The position numbers and the translations under genes are program-made. From Nitrobacter winogradskyi (GTDB taxonomy: Bacteria; Pseudomonadota; Alphaproteobacteria; Rhizobiales; Xanthobacteraceae): a DNA stretch of 64,000 nucleotides. The notes beneath the pieces were generated by a model. The model saw only the letters and a program-made list of their open reading frames with translations, had not been told where the DNA came from and did no database searches. Shown piece by piece: positions 17,001-26,120 of the stretch. Every line of letters starts with the position of its first letter. Position 1 is the stretch's first letter. The DNA lies in assembly GCF_006539545.1 (NCBI RefSeq), contig NZ_BJNF01000029.1, positions 1-64,000 on the forward strand, read 5' to 3'.

Positions 17001-19118
17001 GAGCTGGAGCTTTATGAGACGCTTTTGACCAAGGTCGAGAGCGATGATCGCGTGTCGCGTAAGCGGCTCGAACGGCTGAAGGAGGGTTTGAAGGAGCGGC
17101 TGGAATCGCTGGCGACCCGCAAGGACGATCTCCTCACCATCTCAGAGATCGGGATCGACCAGATCATCGTCGACGAGGCACAGGAATTTAGGAAGCTCTC
17201 CTTCGCGACCAACATGTCGACCTTGAAGGGCGTCGATCCGAACGGGTCGCAGCGTGCCTGGGATTTGTTCGTCAAGTCGCGCTTCGTCGAGACGAAGAAT
17301 CCCGACCGCGCGCTCGTCCTCGCCTCCGGCACGCCGATCACCAACACGCTAGGCGAAATGTTCTCCGTGCAGCGCTATCTCGGTTACGCCGCGTTGTTCG
17401 AACGTGGTCTGCACGAGTTCGACGCATGGGCCTCGACCTTCGGCGACGTCACGACCGAGCTCGAGCTTCAGCCGTCTGGCAAATACAAACCGGTGACGCG
17501 CTTCGCCACCTTCGTCAACGTGCCGGAGCTGATCGCCATGTTCCGGTCCTTCGCCGACGTGGTGATGCCGGAAGATTTGCGCCGATACGTCAAGGTGCCC
17601 GCGATCTCGACCGGCAAGCGCCAGATCCTCACCGCGAAGCCGTCGGATGCCTTCAAGCGCTATCAGACCCTGCTCGGCGAGCGCATCAAGGCGATCGAGG
17701 AGCGCGACCGCGCGCCGGAGCCCGGCGACGACATTCTGCTCTCCGTCATCACCGATGGCAGGCACGCCGCGATCGATCTACGTCTGGTCGATCCAGATAA
17801 CGACAACGAGGCCGCCAATAAGCTGAACATGCTTGTCAGCAACGCTTTCCGTATCTGGAAGGAGACGGCCGAGAACGGATACACGCGTACGGACGGCAAG
17901 CCGTTCGACTTGCCCGGCGCCGCGCAAATGATCTTCTCCGATCTCGGCACGATTAGTGTCGAAAAGAGCCGCGGCTTCTCCGCCTATCGCTGGGTTCGTG
18001 ATGAGCTCGTCCGCATAGGCGTGCCTGCGTCCGAAATCGCCTTCATGCAGGAATTCAAGAAGTCCGAGGCCAAGCAGCGCCTGTTCGGCGACGTGCGTGC
18101 TGGCAAAGTGCGTTTCCTGATCGGCTCGTCCGAGACGATGGGCACCGGCGTGAACGCGCAGTTGCGCCTCAAGGCCCTGCACCATCTCGACGTTCCGTGG
18201 CTGCCGTCGCAGATCGAACAGCGCGAAGGCCGCATCGTGCGCCAGGGGAACCAGCATGACGAGGTCGATATCTTCGCCTACGCGACCGAAGGCAGTCTCG
18301 ATGCGCAGATGTGGCAGAACAACGAGCGCAAGGCTCGCTTCATCGGCGCCGCGCTCTCGGGCGACACATCGATCCGGCGGCTCGAGGATATGGGTGAGAG
18401 TCAGGCCAACCAGTTCGCCATGGCCAAGGCGATCGCGTCAGGCGACCCGCGTTTGATGCAGAAAGCGGGCTTGGAGGCCGACATCGCGCGGCTGGAACGC
18501 TTGCGGGCCGCCCATATCGACGATCAGCACGCCGTGCGGCGTCAGATGCGCGACGCCGAGCGCGACGTTGAGCTCTCGATCCGGCGCATCGGCGAGATCG
18601 GACAGGATATCGAGCGGCGCACACCGACGTGGGGCGATGCCTTCTCCATGGCAGTCGCGGGCGAATTGTACGCCGAGCGCAAACTCGCTGGCCGTGCGTT
18701 GCTGAAGGAGATCCTGACGATGGTTCAGCTTCAGCAGGAAGGCGAGACGGTCATCGCCTCAATTGGTGGCTTCGACATCGAGTATAGCGGCGAGCGGATC
18801 GGCCGCGACGGCTATCGCTACACCACGATGCTCCTGCGAACCGGCGCCGAATACGAGATTGAGTTGCCCGTGACGGTGACTCCGCTCGGAGCGGTCGCCC
18901 GTCTTGAACACGCGGTGGACGATTTCGAGGGCGAGCGCGAACGCTACCGCCAGCGTCTGGCCGACGCTCGCCGACGGCTTGCGTCCTACGAGTCGCGCGA
19001 CGGCGATGAATTCAGCTTTGCTGGGGAGCTTGCCGAAAAGCGCCGCCAACTCGCCGGGGTGGAGAAGGCCTTGTCGGAGGAGAGTGAGGGCGCAGGAGAG
19101 ATGGCTGTGGCTGCCTGA
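14016..19118 (+). CDS. Giant N6-adenine methyltransferase / SNF2-like helicase fusion
   Basis: 1,700 residues; AAGGAG precedes ATG 14016. The methyltransferase part has the SAM loop EPGIGTGLF (about 193), a VTGVELDP acidic residue and the catalytic NPPF (about 259, IGNPPFSD). A superfamily 2 helicase follows, with Walker A VGAGKT (about 895), Walker B DEAQEF (about 1052), SGTPITNTLGE, and motif VI QREGRIVRQGN (about 1405). A coiled coil ends the protein. Architecture and size recall the phage P1 DarB antirestriction protein and relatives on rhizobial plasmids, so protection of entering plasmid DNA is a reasonable guess. A defence role is the alternative. Confidence 0.85.
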   Translation: MAQDDPFTLDLFGNTALSSGLGFGVTAFAGGIIAEQADDDNPDPSSPSPALSVAAVARYGSTAGRERGTNFHLVGDRALAKSWKERARDNIAAIRLAATIQAEERPATVEEQERLIRFLGFGASELANFVFRRPGEAEFRQGWEVIGENLQDVVDDLDHASLVRCTQYAHFTPEFIVRSIWAGLRRLGWRGGHVLEPGIGTGLFPALMPEEFREASYVTGVELDPATARIAHLLQPRARIITGDFARAELPRSFDLAIGNPPFSDRTVRSDRAYRSMGLRLHDYFIARAIDLLKPGAFAVFVTSSGTMDKADTSAREHIAKTADLIAAIRLPEGSFRASAGTDVVVDLLFFRKRKIGDPEDDLSWLELDEVRPATPDESAIRVNRWLVRHPDFVLGTHALASGPFGETYTCTPREGEELETTLAARIGLLPETVYDGEPEVIDINPDDDGDVADLDLPQDGHVREGSYFFDKAHGLMQVLDGEPVPVTARKGRSADGIPEKHVRIIRKLIPIRDAVREVLKCQELDRQWKDAQVRLRIAWSNFVRDFGPINFTTVSMTEEEETGEVRETHRRPNIQPFLDDPDCWLVASIEDYDLETNTGKPGPLFTERVIAPPAAPVINSAADALAVVLNERGYVDIDHIAELLHRDPEVVIAELGSGIYRDPADGSWQMADSYLSGRVREKLKTAEAAAALEPEYERNVNALAAVQPADLKPSDITARLGAPWIPACDVVAFVKQTMDAEIRIHHMPELASWTVEARQLGWTAAGTSEWGTDRRHAGELLADALNSRVPQIFDTVKDGDSERRVLNVVDTEAAKTKLQKIKDAFQHWIWSDPDRTDRLARVYNDRFNNIAPRAFDGSHLKLPGASGAFVLYGHQKRGIWRIVSAGSTYLAHAVGAGKTMTMAAAVMEQRRLGLIAKAMLVVPGHCLAQAAREFLALYPNARILVADETNFSKDKRHRFLSRAATATWDAIIITHSAFRFIAVPSAFEQQMIQDELELYETLLTKVESDDRVSRKRLERLKEGLKERLESLATRKDDLLTISEIGIDQIIVDEAQEFRKLSFATNMSTLKGVDPNGSQRAWDLFVKSRFVETKNPDRALVLASGTPITNTLGEMFSVQRYLGYAALFERGLHEFDAWASTFGDVTTELELQPSGKYKPVTRFATFVNVPELIAMFRSFADVVMPEDLRRYVKVPAISTGKRQILTAKPSDAFKRYQTLLGERIKAIEERDRAPEPGDDILLSVITDGRHAAIDLRLVDPDNDNEAANKLNMLVSNAFRIWKETAENGYTRTDGKPFDLPGAAQMIFSDLGTISVEKSRGFSAYRWVRDELVRIGVPASEIAFMQEFKKSEAKQRLFGDVRAGKVRFLIGSSETMGTGVNAQLRLKALHHLDVPWLPSQIEQREGRIVRQGNQHDEVDIFAYATEGSLDAQMWQNNERKARFIGAALSGDTSIRRLEDMGESQANQFAMAKAIASGDPRLMQKAGLEADIARLERLRAAHIDDQHAVRRQMRDAERDVELSIRRIGEIGQDIERRTPTWGDAFSMAVAGELYAERKLAGRALLKEILTMVQLQQEGETVIASIGGFDIEYSGERIGRDGYRYTTMLLRTGAEYEIELPVTVTPLGAVARLEHAVDDFEGERERYRQRLADARRRLASYESRDGDEFSFAGELAEKRRQLAGVEKALSEESEGAGEMAVAA

Positions 19119-19375
19119 ACCAAAGAGGGAGGAATGAGAAATGAAAAGGTCCGCTCGCAGAGCGGGCGGACCGCCGACGCGAGGGCTCAACCGCCGCCTG
19201 CGCGATCCCGGCCCGTCGTCCTGCGCAGGGCTTAGGCCCTGCTCGTCCTGCCGGGCAGGGATGCTCGGCCGCAGTTGCACCGGCCCGCCCGCTCCGCGGG
19301 CTGGGGGACGTCTTCGGGAAGAAGACGAGAAAAGGCCGGCAGTGCCGGTCCACAACCCCCAACAGGAGCAATCCC

Positions 19376-21049
19376 ATGCAACTTCTCAAGGTCGATCCGC
19401 GGGCGCTGAAGGAAAATCCCGACCGCACGCGCCAGACGAAATCCACGCCGCAGGCCGATGCGCTGCTGCTCGCCACGATCAAGGCCGTCGGTATCGTACA
19501 GCCGCCCGTGATTACACCGGAATCCGGTGGCGGCAACGGCTACGTCATCAATGCAGGCCATCGCCGGGTGAAGCAGGCCATCGCCGCCGGCCTGGAGGAG
19601 ATCGACGTGCTCGTCGACGAGGCGGCAAACGATAATGGCGCCATGCGCTCGATGATCGAGAACATCGCCCGCGAGGCGCTGAATCCGGTCGACCAATGGC
19701 GTGCGATCGAACGCCTCGTCGCGCTCGGCTGGACCGAAGAAGCGATCGGCGTCGCGCTCGCGCTTCCGGTGCGCCAGATCAAGAAACTCCGCCTGCTCGC
19801 GAACGTCCTGCCGGCGATGCTCGACCATATGGCGAAAGGCGACATGCCCGACGAGCGTCAGCTGCGCACGATCGCGGCGGCTTCGCCCGACGAGCAAAAG
19901 GAGGTCTGGAAGAAGCACAAGCCGTCGAAAGGTGATCCGCAGGTTTCGTGGTGGAGCGTCGCGCAGGGATTGCAGAAGACGCGGATGTATGCGCGCCACG
20001 CCAGTTTCGGTGACGATCTCGCTCAGGCTTATGGCATCCAGTGGGTTGAGGACCTGTTCGCTCCCGCCGACGAGGACAGTCGCTACACCAACGATGCCGA
20101 GGCCTTCCTCGGCGCGCAGCAGGAGTGGATGACGGCAAATCTGCCGAAAAAGGGCCTCATCGCCGAGGTGACCAACTATGGGGAGGTGAAGCTGCCGCCG
20201 AAGGCGGAACGCGTCTACGGCAAACCGGCGAAGTCCGACTGTACGGCGATGTATCTCGATCGTGACGGCCGCGTACAGACCGTTCACTTCCGCATGCCCG
20301 TGGCGAAGAAGCCGAAGGGAAAAGGCGCGGCGGCTTCGGATAGCGGCGCCGACGACATCGGTGTCGTTTCGAAGACGCGTCCCGACGTCACGCGCAAGGG
20401 CGTCGAGATGATCGGCGATTACCGCACCGATGCGCTGCGCGAAGCGCTCGGCCGCGCACCGATCGAGGACGACATGCTGATGGCGCTCTTGATCCTGGCC
20501 TTCGCAGGTCAGAACGTCTCGGTGACGGCGGGCGGCGGCGGTGTCTACTACGGCCATAGCCGACTGGCGAAGAACGCGGTGGTGCTGTTCGACGCCGACG
20601 GTAAGCTCGCCTTCGACATGGACACGCTGCGTGTCGCGGCGCGCACGATGCTGGTGGACGTGTTCTCGTGCCGGGAAAACGCCACCAACAGCGGCATCGT
20701 CGCGCGTGTCGCCGGCGAGACGATCGGCGCGGATACCTTCCTGCCGAACATGGGCTCGGAAGACTTCCTCTCCTGCCTGTCGCGTCCTGCCCTCGAAACA
20801 TCCTGCAAGGACACGCCGGTGCTGCCGCGCCAGCGGGTGAAGGACACGCGTGCCGCGCTCGTAGAGCACTTCAAGGAGGGACACTTCGTTCATCCTTCCG
20901 CGCTCTTCGCGCCTGATGCTTCAAAGCTTTCCGAATGGTTGTCGTCGGGCGCGACGTCGGCAGACGACGAGGCTGAAGACGACATCGCGGCCAACGGTGA
21001 TGACCTCTCCGACCAAGAAGCCGAGGCGTTCAGGGAGGCAGCCGAGTAA
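19376..21049 (+). CDS. ParB/RepB-like nuclease-domain protein
   Basis: 557 residues; CAGGAGC precedes ATG. The N-terminal 110 residues are a ParB domain: QADALLLATIKAVGIVQPP, then VINAGHRRVKQAIAAG and MIENIAREALNPVDQW, the ParB boxes. A helix-turn-helix follows (TEEAIGVALALPVRQIKKL). The long C-terminal part is not that of a partition ParB, and no parA is adjacent. Such proteins accompany the methyltransferase-helicase on many plasmids; they may bind DNA or cut it. The 257-bp leader before it contains a strong stem, GGTCCGC with GCGGGCGGACC. Confidence 0.8.
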   Translation: MQLLKVDPRALKENPDRTRQTKSTPQADALLLATIKAVGIVQPPVITPESGGGNGYVINAGHRRVKQAIAAGLEEIDVLVDEAANDNGAMRSMIENIAREALNPVDQWRAIERLVALGWTEEAIGVALALPVRQIKKLRLLANVLPAMLDHMAKGDMPDERQLRTIAAASPDEQKEVWKKHKPSKGDPQVSWWSVAQGLQKTRMYARHASFGDDLAQAYGIQWVEDLFAPADEDSRYTNDAEAFLGAQQEWMTANLPKKGLIAEVTNYGEVKLPPKAERVYGKPAKSDCTAMYLDRDGRVQTVHFRMPVAKKPKGKGAAASDSGADDIGVVSKTRPDVTRKGVEMIGDYRTDALREALGRAPIEDDMLMALLILAFAGQNVSVTAGGGGVYYGHSRLAKNAVVLFDADGKLAFDMDTLRVAARTMLVDVFSCRENATNSGIVARVAGETIGADTFLPNMGSEDFLSCLSRPALETSCKDTPVLPRQRVKDTRAALVEHFKEGHFVHPSALFAPDASKLSEWLSSGATSADDEAEDDIAANGDDLSDQEAEAFREAAE

Positions 21050-21140
21050 CGACACGCACCGTTCCTTCCGAACCGTTCGCCGCCGCCGGTCGTCCCGGCG
21101 GCGGTTTCGTTTCCATGCACGCGCACACAAGGAGGACTCG

Positions 21141-21614
21141 ATGTCCGCGCACACCATCATCGACAACGCACCCATCGGCTCGATCGTCACCTGGTCCGAC
21201 GGGACGCCGCAGCCACCGACGCGCTTCAGGAAAAAGCTCGCCTCGTGGCAGACCAACAACAGCCGAGGCCGTCTCATTCGCAAGCAGGGTGGTCGCAGCG
21301 TCGGCTGTGTCCCCCTGTCGGGCTGTTTTACCCTGCACGAGGCGGACTACGGCGCCGGCGGCGTCATCGCCATTCGTGTCCACCGGTCGTTCTCGTTGGA
21401 CTCGAAGCTTCAGTTCACAATCGTCGAACGTCCGGCCATCGGTTGGGTCCGCGTGTTCGACCGCGCCGGCGACGACGCCGAGCTCGTCTATCTCGCGACG
21501 AACGAACGCGACGCAAAAGAATGGCTGACACGCCACGGTTATCCGCACGCTGTGCTGGAAGAAGTGACGGCCGACGAGGTCGGCGCAGATGCCGTCGAAG
21601 GGAGGGCAGCATGA
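21141..21614 (+). CDS. Hypothetical protein, first of five-gene operon
   Basis: 157 residues, AAGGAGG nine bases before ATG. Begins MSAHTIIDNAPIGSIVTWSD and contains RLIRKQGGRSVGCVPLSG. The basic, beta-rich character could suit nucleic-acid binding, but no known motif is recognised. Its stop overlaps the next start as ATGA. Confidence 0.65.
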   Translation: MSAHTIIDNAPIGSIVTWSDGTPQPPTRFRKKLASWQTNNSRGRLIRKQGGRSVGCVPLSGCFTLHEADYGAGGVIAIRVHRSFSLDSKLQFTIVERPAIGWVRVFDRAGDDAELVYLATNERDAKEWLTRHGYPHAVLEEVTADEVGADAVEGRAA

Positions 21615-22486
21615 CCGCCCCCTTCCCCGCTGAAAGTTCGGCCGCGCAGGCTGACCCGTTCCCGAGAACTGAATTCGGCCGCAGCGGCGACGGACTTGTC
21701 GTCGCGTGTGTCGCCGATACCGCCTTTGCCATGTTGCCGGCGCGTGACGGCCGGCATTATCTCGCGACTGCCTGGCGCATCGGCCGGGCGTTGACGGAAT
21801 GGCGGCGCTCGGATTTCTACGGTCATTCCGGTGAACTCGCCGACGAGGCGGCGTTCCGTACTCGCGTCCTTGAAAATGCCGAGCACCAACGTGAGCGCAA
21901 GATGCTGGCTCGCGTCGAGCAACACTCGCGCGCGCACACGCCTTGGGGTGCCTCGCAGTGTGCGACGGTCTACGCCGAAGGCGTCACGGCGCACTCCACT
22001 GCCGGGCATGGCGGTTTCAAGCTCTCGGCCGAGCGGAACCGCAAGGTCCACCCCATGCTGCGCGCGACGGGCGGTTGGTACGAAGAGGACGCCGCATGGG
22101 CGATTGTCGCGACTACCTTTCCGCATCTCTTCACATCCTTCGAGCGGCGCTGCGCCGAGCGAACCGTCAAGGACAGCTGGCCGGACGCATGGGAGACGAT
22201 CTCAGGCACAATCCTGCAACCGGGCGAGTCCCATGAGAAAGACCGCCGCGCCTTTGTGAAGGCGCACGCGCAGGACTGGATCGTCGTGTCGGCGATCACC
22301 TCCAAGCACGTAGGCGGCTTCGTGGAGACCGTCGCCACACCTGGCGGCAAGCGCGGCCCGGGGACCGAGGAGCGCCGCTTCCTCGTCCCCGTCGACGAAT
22401 ACGACGTCGGCCGCTTCGGCTTCGTCATCGACGAGGCGCGACACCAGGTCTACGGCGGTCCCTCCGACTTCATCGGATGGAGGTGA
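21611..22486 (+). CDS. DUF7007-like hypothetical protein
   Basis: 291 residues. Contains ARVEQHSRAHTPWGASQ, a segment VTAHSTAGHGGFKLS and GGWYEEDAAWAIVATTFP, a layout I associate with the DUF7007 plasmid family (name uncertain). ATGA overlap with the preceding gene plus GGGAGGGC upstream fixes the start. The histidine-rich middle could hold a metal. Function unknown. Confidence 0.6.
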   Translation: MTAPFPAESSAAQADPFPRTEFGRSGDGLVVACVADTAFAMLPARDGRHYLATAWRIGRALTEWRRSDFYGHSGELADEAAFRTRVLENAEHQRERKMLARVEQHSRAHTPWGASQCATVYAEGVTAHSTAGHGGFKLSAERNRKVHPMLRATGGWYEEDAAWAIVATTFPHLFTSFERRCAERTVKDSWPDAWETISGTILQPGESHEKDRRAFVKAHAQDWIVVSAITSKHVGGFVETVATPGGKRGPGTEERRFLVPVDEYDVGRFGFVIDEARHQVYGGPSDFIGWR

Positions 22487-22489
22487 GCC

Positions 22490-22693
22490 ATGCCCTGGCG
22501 CCTCATTGCAAAAGCCTTCGGCTGGCAAACCGCCACAGATGGGGACGGCGAAATGCCGTTCCTCATCGTCTGGCATCCGCGGTTGAGACGACATTTCGCC
22601 GGCTCCGGCGCCTGGAGACGCGCCGTCCGCCTCTCCATTCACGCGCCGAACTCTTATCCCCCGGACGCCGGCAGAAAGGAGGTCCAGACATGA
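22490..22693 (+). CDS. Small hypothetical protein (67 aa)
   Basis: Starts MPWRLIAKAFGWQTATDGDG after GGAGGTGA and ends by ATGA overlap with the next gene. Basic and tryptophan-containing, codon use typical of the neighbourhood. Family not recognised. Confidence 0.5.
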   Translation: MPWRLIAKAFGWQTATDGDGEMPFLIVWHPRLRRHFAGSGAWRRAVRLSIHAPNSYPPDAGRKEVQT

Positions 22694-22941
22694 AAGCCTA
22701 TCTCGTCGCCGTGAATCTCCTGGTGCACGCACACCACAATGCTGAGAGCGCCATCGCCGATGCGCTCGAAGGCATCCTCACGCCTGACATGCGCAAGAAC
22801 GCCGGCGCCGATTCCGCACTTGTCGACTGGGCGATCGCTGGTGACGACATCGCCTCTTCGATTGCAGCGGTGCCTCTCCAGGACGACTACGTACCGTATG
22901 AATTCCCCTTTCCGTTATGGCCTTGTGGGCTGGTGCGATGA
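22690..22941 (+). CDS. Small hypothetical protein (83 aa)
   Basis: Starts MKAYLVAVNLLVHAHHNAES, with AAAGGAGG upstream. The first part resembles a ferredoxin-like beta-alpha fold with a histidine pair, followed by an acidic end (VPLQDDYVPYEFP). Overlaps the next gene as ATGA. Function unknown. Confidence 0.55.
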   Translation: MKAYLVAVNLLVHAHHNAESAIADALEGILTPDMRKNAGADSALVDWAIAGDDIASSIAAVPLQDDYVPYEFPFPLWPCGLVR

Positions 22942-23261
22942 GTCAATCCTGGGATCGGCGTATCCTCACGCGCATCGAAGCGGCGCAAGCCCAGACACTG
23001 CGCCACCTCGGCGTCATCGAGCGTCAAATTGCGGCACGCGCCGCACGGCTGACGATCACTGATCGTGTCAAACGCAGGCAATTCGGCCGCAGCGCGACGC
23101 GTTGGACGAATGCGGATGAGCGGCTGTTTCAGCAGCATGTCGCGGAACTCACCCTTGCACGATGCGGTGAGATCGACGCCCTCTTGTACAAGCTCGATCG
23201 GCAGGAGCGGACGATAGCCGAATTTCGGACGCTCAACGACGGTTCTTCTGCGGGGCCATGA
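22938..23261 (+). CDS. Small helical hypothetical protein (107 aa)
   Basis: MSQSWDRRILTRIEAAQAQT and an almost fully helical, charged sequence suggest a coiled coil. The start overlaps the preceding stop; ATG 22917 in frame is less likely. Last gene of the operon that began at 21141. No known family recognised. Confidence 0.5.
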   Translation: MSQSWDRRILTRIEAAQAQTLRHLGVIERQIAARAARLTITDRVKRRQFGRSATRWTNADERLFQQHVAELTLARCGEIDALLYKLDRQERTIAEFRTLNDGSSAGP

Positions 23262-23650
23262 GCGACGAAGGGCCTGTCTGATCGCTGGGAGCGGGAAGCA
23301 AACGCCGGGTCCCCACGTGGTGTGGTTGGTGGATTTGGTGTGACCTTCCAGGGTTTCGGCAATGGACTGTCCCTTATCCGTCACTCCCTCGGTTTGTGCT
23401 GCGGTCTGAACCGTCCGCGAACCGCTTCAAGGGCAAGTCGCGAAGCGATCGGCGGTCGCCGTCTCGCGATAGGAAGGATGCGTCCTTCGCAGGCCTGAAG
23501 GCCCGCTCGCCCGCAACCCTCCCATGCTCGTCCTGGCAACCGCCGCCCCCTGATGCGGCCCGCTGGGGCCGGTTCTGGTCGACCGCACCCGAGGGAGCAA
23601 CGGCAAAGGGCCAATCGCTTCCCAAGGTGAAACCGAGAAAGGATCTCATC
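23262..23650. other. Intergenic, GC-rich leader
   Basis: No gene is supported. The last 200 bases are a GC-rich leader with short inverted repeats leading to a gene on the plus strand. Confidence 0.5.
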
Positions 23651-24238
23651 ATGACCAAATCCGCCCGCTCCCCTCGCGCCGCCGCCCGGGTTATTCCGCT
23701 CCGCCGCGGCACGACGCTCGAAATGGTTCGCCTTGCCTGTCCCGACTCCGCGCAGACGTTGCGCATCTCCGAGAGCTTCGGTCTTGCGATCCTCGACAGT
23801 GACGGCATCCGCGAATTGCACGAGCGGCTCGTCGTCGAGACCGCCGACGCGCTCAAGGACGGACTTAGCGAGCGCGCGATGCAGATCCACCTGCAGCGCA
23901 TCGTCGGCGCCTATGTCGGCTCGGCCCATGGAGCCGGCCAATTCTATTCGAGGGCCGTGACCGAGGCACGTGAAGTCACCGCCAAGCTCGCCAACGATGT
24001 CCGCGACGAGGACCTCGACGGCCCCGTGGGCTTCGACAGCCAGGCGCAGCGCAAGCGGGAGTTCGCGGCCGACATGGGGCTTCAGGCGCACGGATTGCGC
24101 ATGGCGGCCGAGGGTGCCGTCGCTGCTTACGAGCAGGTCATCGGCGAGGCCTGGAAGCCCTTCGAACGACCGGTCGAACACGCCGGTGAAACGGTTTCGA
24201 AAAAGGCCGCCGCGGTCCAGATGGCGGCTTTCGGATAA
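23651..24238 (+). CDS. Hypothetical plasmid protein (195 aa)
   Basis: AAAGGATC lies upstream of ATG 23651; the longer frame to 23396 lacks one. Mostly helical (LHERLVVETADALKDGLSER, EAREVTAKLANDVRDEDLD). I do not recognise it. A strong hairpin follows at 24246-24265, so it may be transcribed alone. Confidence 0.6.
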   Translation: MTKSARSPRAAARVIPLRRGTTLEMVRLACPDSAQTLRISESFGLAILDSDGIRELHERLVVETADALKDGLSERAMQIHLQRIVGAYVGSAHGAGQFYSRAVTEAREVTAKLANDVRDEDLDGPVGFDSQAQRKREFAADMGLQAHGLRMAAEGAVAAYEQVIGEAWKPFERPVEHAGETVSKKAAAVQMAAFG

Positions 24239-24245
24239 GCCGCGC

Positions 24246-24265
24246 GGCGGGGCTTCGGCCCCGCC
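24246..24265 (+). terminator. Hairpin after the 195-aa gene
   Basis: GGCGGGGC-TTCG-GCCCCGCC, an 8-bp stem with a UUCG loop, seven bases after the stop codon. Only two T follow. Confidence 0.5.
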
Positions 24266-24526
24266 TTGGACATGCTGTCCCTGTGGGGCCGGTCGCGCGA
24301 CCGGCCCTTTAGCGTGTTGACGGCAAAACCAACGCAAAGAGCGTCGCGCCGCGCCAGCGGCCCCTCCCGGTTCGTGGTCCATGCGGCCGGATACGACGCA
24401 CGCGCAACGGCTACGCCGTCCTCCGCTGCGCTGCGGCCCGAGCGGGTGCGCGAGCGCGAGATACCGCCTCTCCGGACGCCGTGAGGGGCCACAAAAGGCG
24501 CGGCCTCCGAGATGGAGTTTATAGAA

Positions 24527-25453
24527 ATGAGCAGGAAAGAAGAAAAGCCGCGTGCCGACGTTTACGCGCGTATCACCGATCGCATCGTCGCCGACCTGGA
24601 GCGCGGCGTGCGGCCGTGGGTCAGGCCGTGGAATGCGGCCAACGCCGCCGGGCGCATTACGCGACCGCTGCGATATAACGGGATGCCCTACCAAGGCATC
24701 AACGTCGTGCTGCTCTGGTCCGAAGCCGTGTCGCGTGGTTTTGCGTCGTCGACATGGATGACCTTCAAGCAATCGCTCGAGCTCGGCGGCCACGTCCGCA
24801 AGAGCGAGACTGGAACGATGGTGGTCTACGCCAACAAGATCACCAAGACCGAGACGGACGACAAGGGCGACGATGTCGAGCGGACGGTGCCGTTCCTGCG
24901 TGCCTACACCGTGTTCTGCGTTGACCAGATCGACGGCCTGCCGGACCAGTACTACACATCGCTCGCTCCAAGCACCCCGCCCGAACGACGCCTCGCATAC
25001 GCCGACGCATTCTTCGTCAACACCGGCGCGACGATCCGGCATGGCGGCGACAAGGCGTACTACGCGCCGTCGCTGGACCTCATCCAGATGCCGCCGTTCG
25101 AGAGCTTCCGCGACGCCGAGAGCTACACCGCGACGCTCGCGCATGAGTGCGTGCACTGGACGGCGCCGGCGCATCGCGTCAATCGCGACCTCAGCCGTTA
25201 TGCGAAGGACCGCAGCGAGCGCGCCCGCGAAGAACTTATAGCCGAACTCGGCGCATGCTTCCTCAGCGCGGACCTCGGCGTCGTGCCTGAGCTCGAGCCG
25301 CGCGCAGATCACGCGAGCTATCTCGCCTCGTGGCTGGAGGTTCTTTCCAATGACAAGCGCTTCATCTTTTCGGCGGCCGCGCACGCGCAGCGCGCCGTGA
25401 CGTACTTGCACGATCTCCAACCGAAGGCGATCGAGATCGGCGAAGCGGCGTGA
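24527..25453 (+). CDS. ardC: ArdC-family antirestriction protein
   Basis: 308 residues. ATG 24527 has GGAG eight bases upstream; ATG 24512 is an alternative. The N-terminal ArdC domain (ADVYARITDRIVADLERGV, RPLRYNGMPYQGINVVLLW) binds single-stranded DNA in characterised relatives. The C-terminal metallopeptidase-like domain has HECVH at 206-210 (HExxH) and a downstream EELIAELGACF with the third metal-ligand type glutamate. ArdC proteins enter or are made in the recipient and protect transferred DNA from restriction. It sits with other transfer-associated genes here. Confidence 0.85.
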   Translation: MSRKEEKPRADVYARITDRIVADLERGVRPWVRPWNAANAAGRITRPLRYNGMPYQGINVVLLWSEAVSRGFASSTWMTFKQSLELGGHVRKSETGTMVVYANKITKTETDDKGDDVERTVPFLRAYTVFCVDQIDGLPDQYYTSLAPSTPPERRLAYADAFFVNTGATIRHGGDKAYYAPSLDLIQMPPFESFRDAESYTATLAHECVHWTAPAHRVNRDLSRYAKDRSERAREELIAELGACFLSADLGVVPELEPRADHASYLASWLEVLSNDKRFIFSAAAHAQRAVTYLHDLQPKAIEIGEAA

Positions 25454-26120
25454 CGCGCACCAACATCCTCGCGATCGACGCTTGCGTTTATCGCCCGCTT
25501 TCTTCGTCATACGTAGGCCTCGTCATTAGGCGGGACCTTTCTCGTGTTTTTCGTCAAACGCGTGCTAGCGACCGGAGGCAGGAGGGCCTTCCTTCCGCCT
25601 TTCGGCCGCGGCGCCAAACGGGCCGAGTGCGGGTCGCACGGCTGTGCGAAATTGCAGTTCGTTGTTAGGAGGGCAATCTTCCTGTGGCCGTCGTGACGCG
25701 CGCGCCGCGATCTTGTGTCCAATTGTCCTGTCCTGATCACCGACAGGGAAGGCCTTGGACGGTGTGGGCGAGTCTACTTCCCAGGTTGTGCGCAGAACAC
25801 TGCCGCGTGGTATGGCTTGCCGATCGCTGCTGCCTTTCCTCATCGTTCGGTCTGACGCGTCCACTGCGTCCTCGATTTGGCATGTCTATCCGAAGGCCGG
25901 CGTTCGCTGCGCTCCTTCTCGATCTCAAGACCGCAACGGCCGTTCTCGGCTTTCTTCCCCTGGCCGCTGCGCGCCCATTCCTCGCGCGACAAGAAAGCCT
26001 CGCCCTGTCCGTCCTCCACTGCGTTGCGGCCCTTCGGGTGATCGGTCCGATCGCCTCCGGCTGACGACAGCCATCGAGGTCGCGATGGTCGCGGCCCGAG
26101 AAACGAAAGAGGACGTGAAC
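25454..26120. other. 667-bp intergenic leader, no gene seen
   Basis: Frames here are arginine-rich and without ribosome binding sites. The last 250 bases form a GC-rich, inverted-repeat leader before the DUF736 gene, similar in character to those before the ParB-like and SSB genes. Confidence 0.5.
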
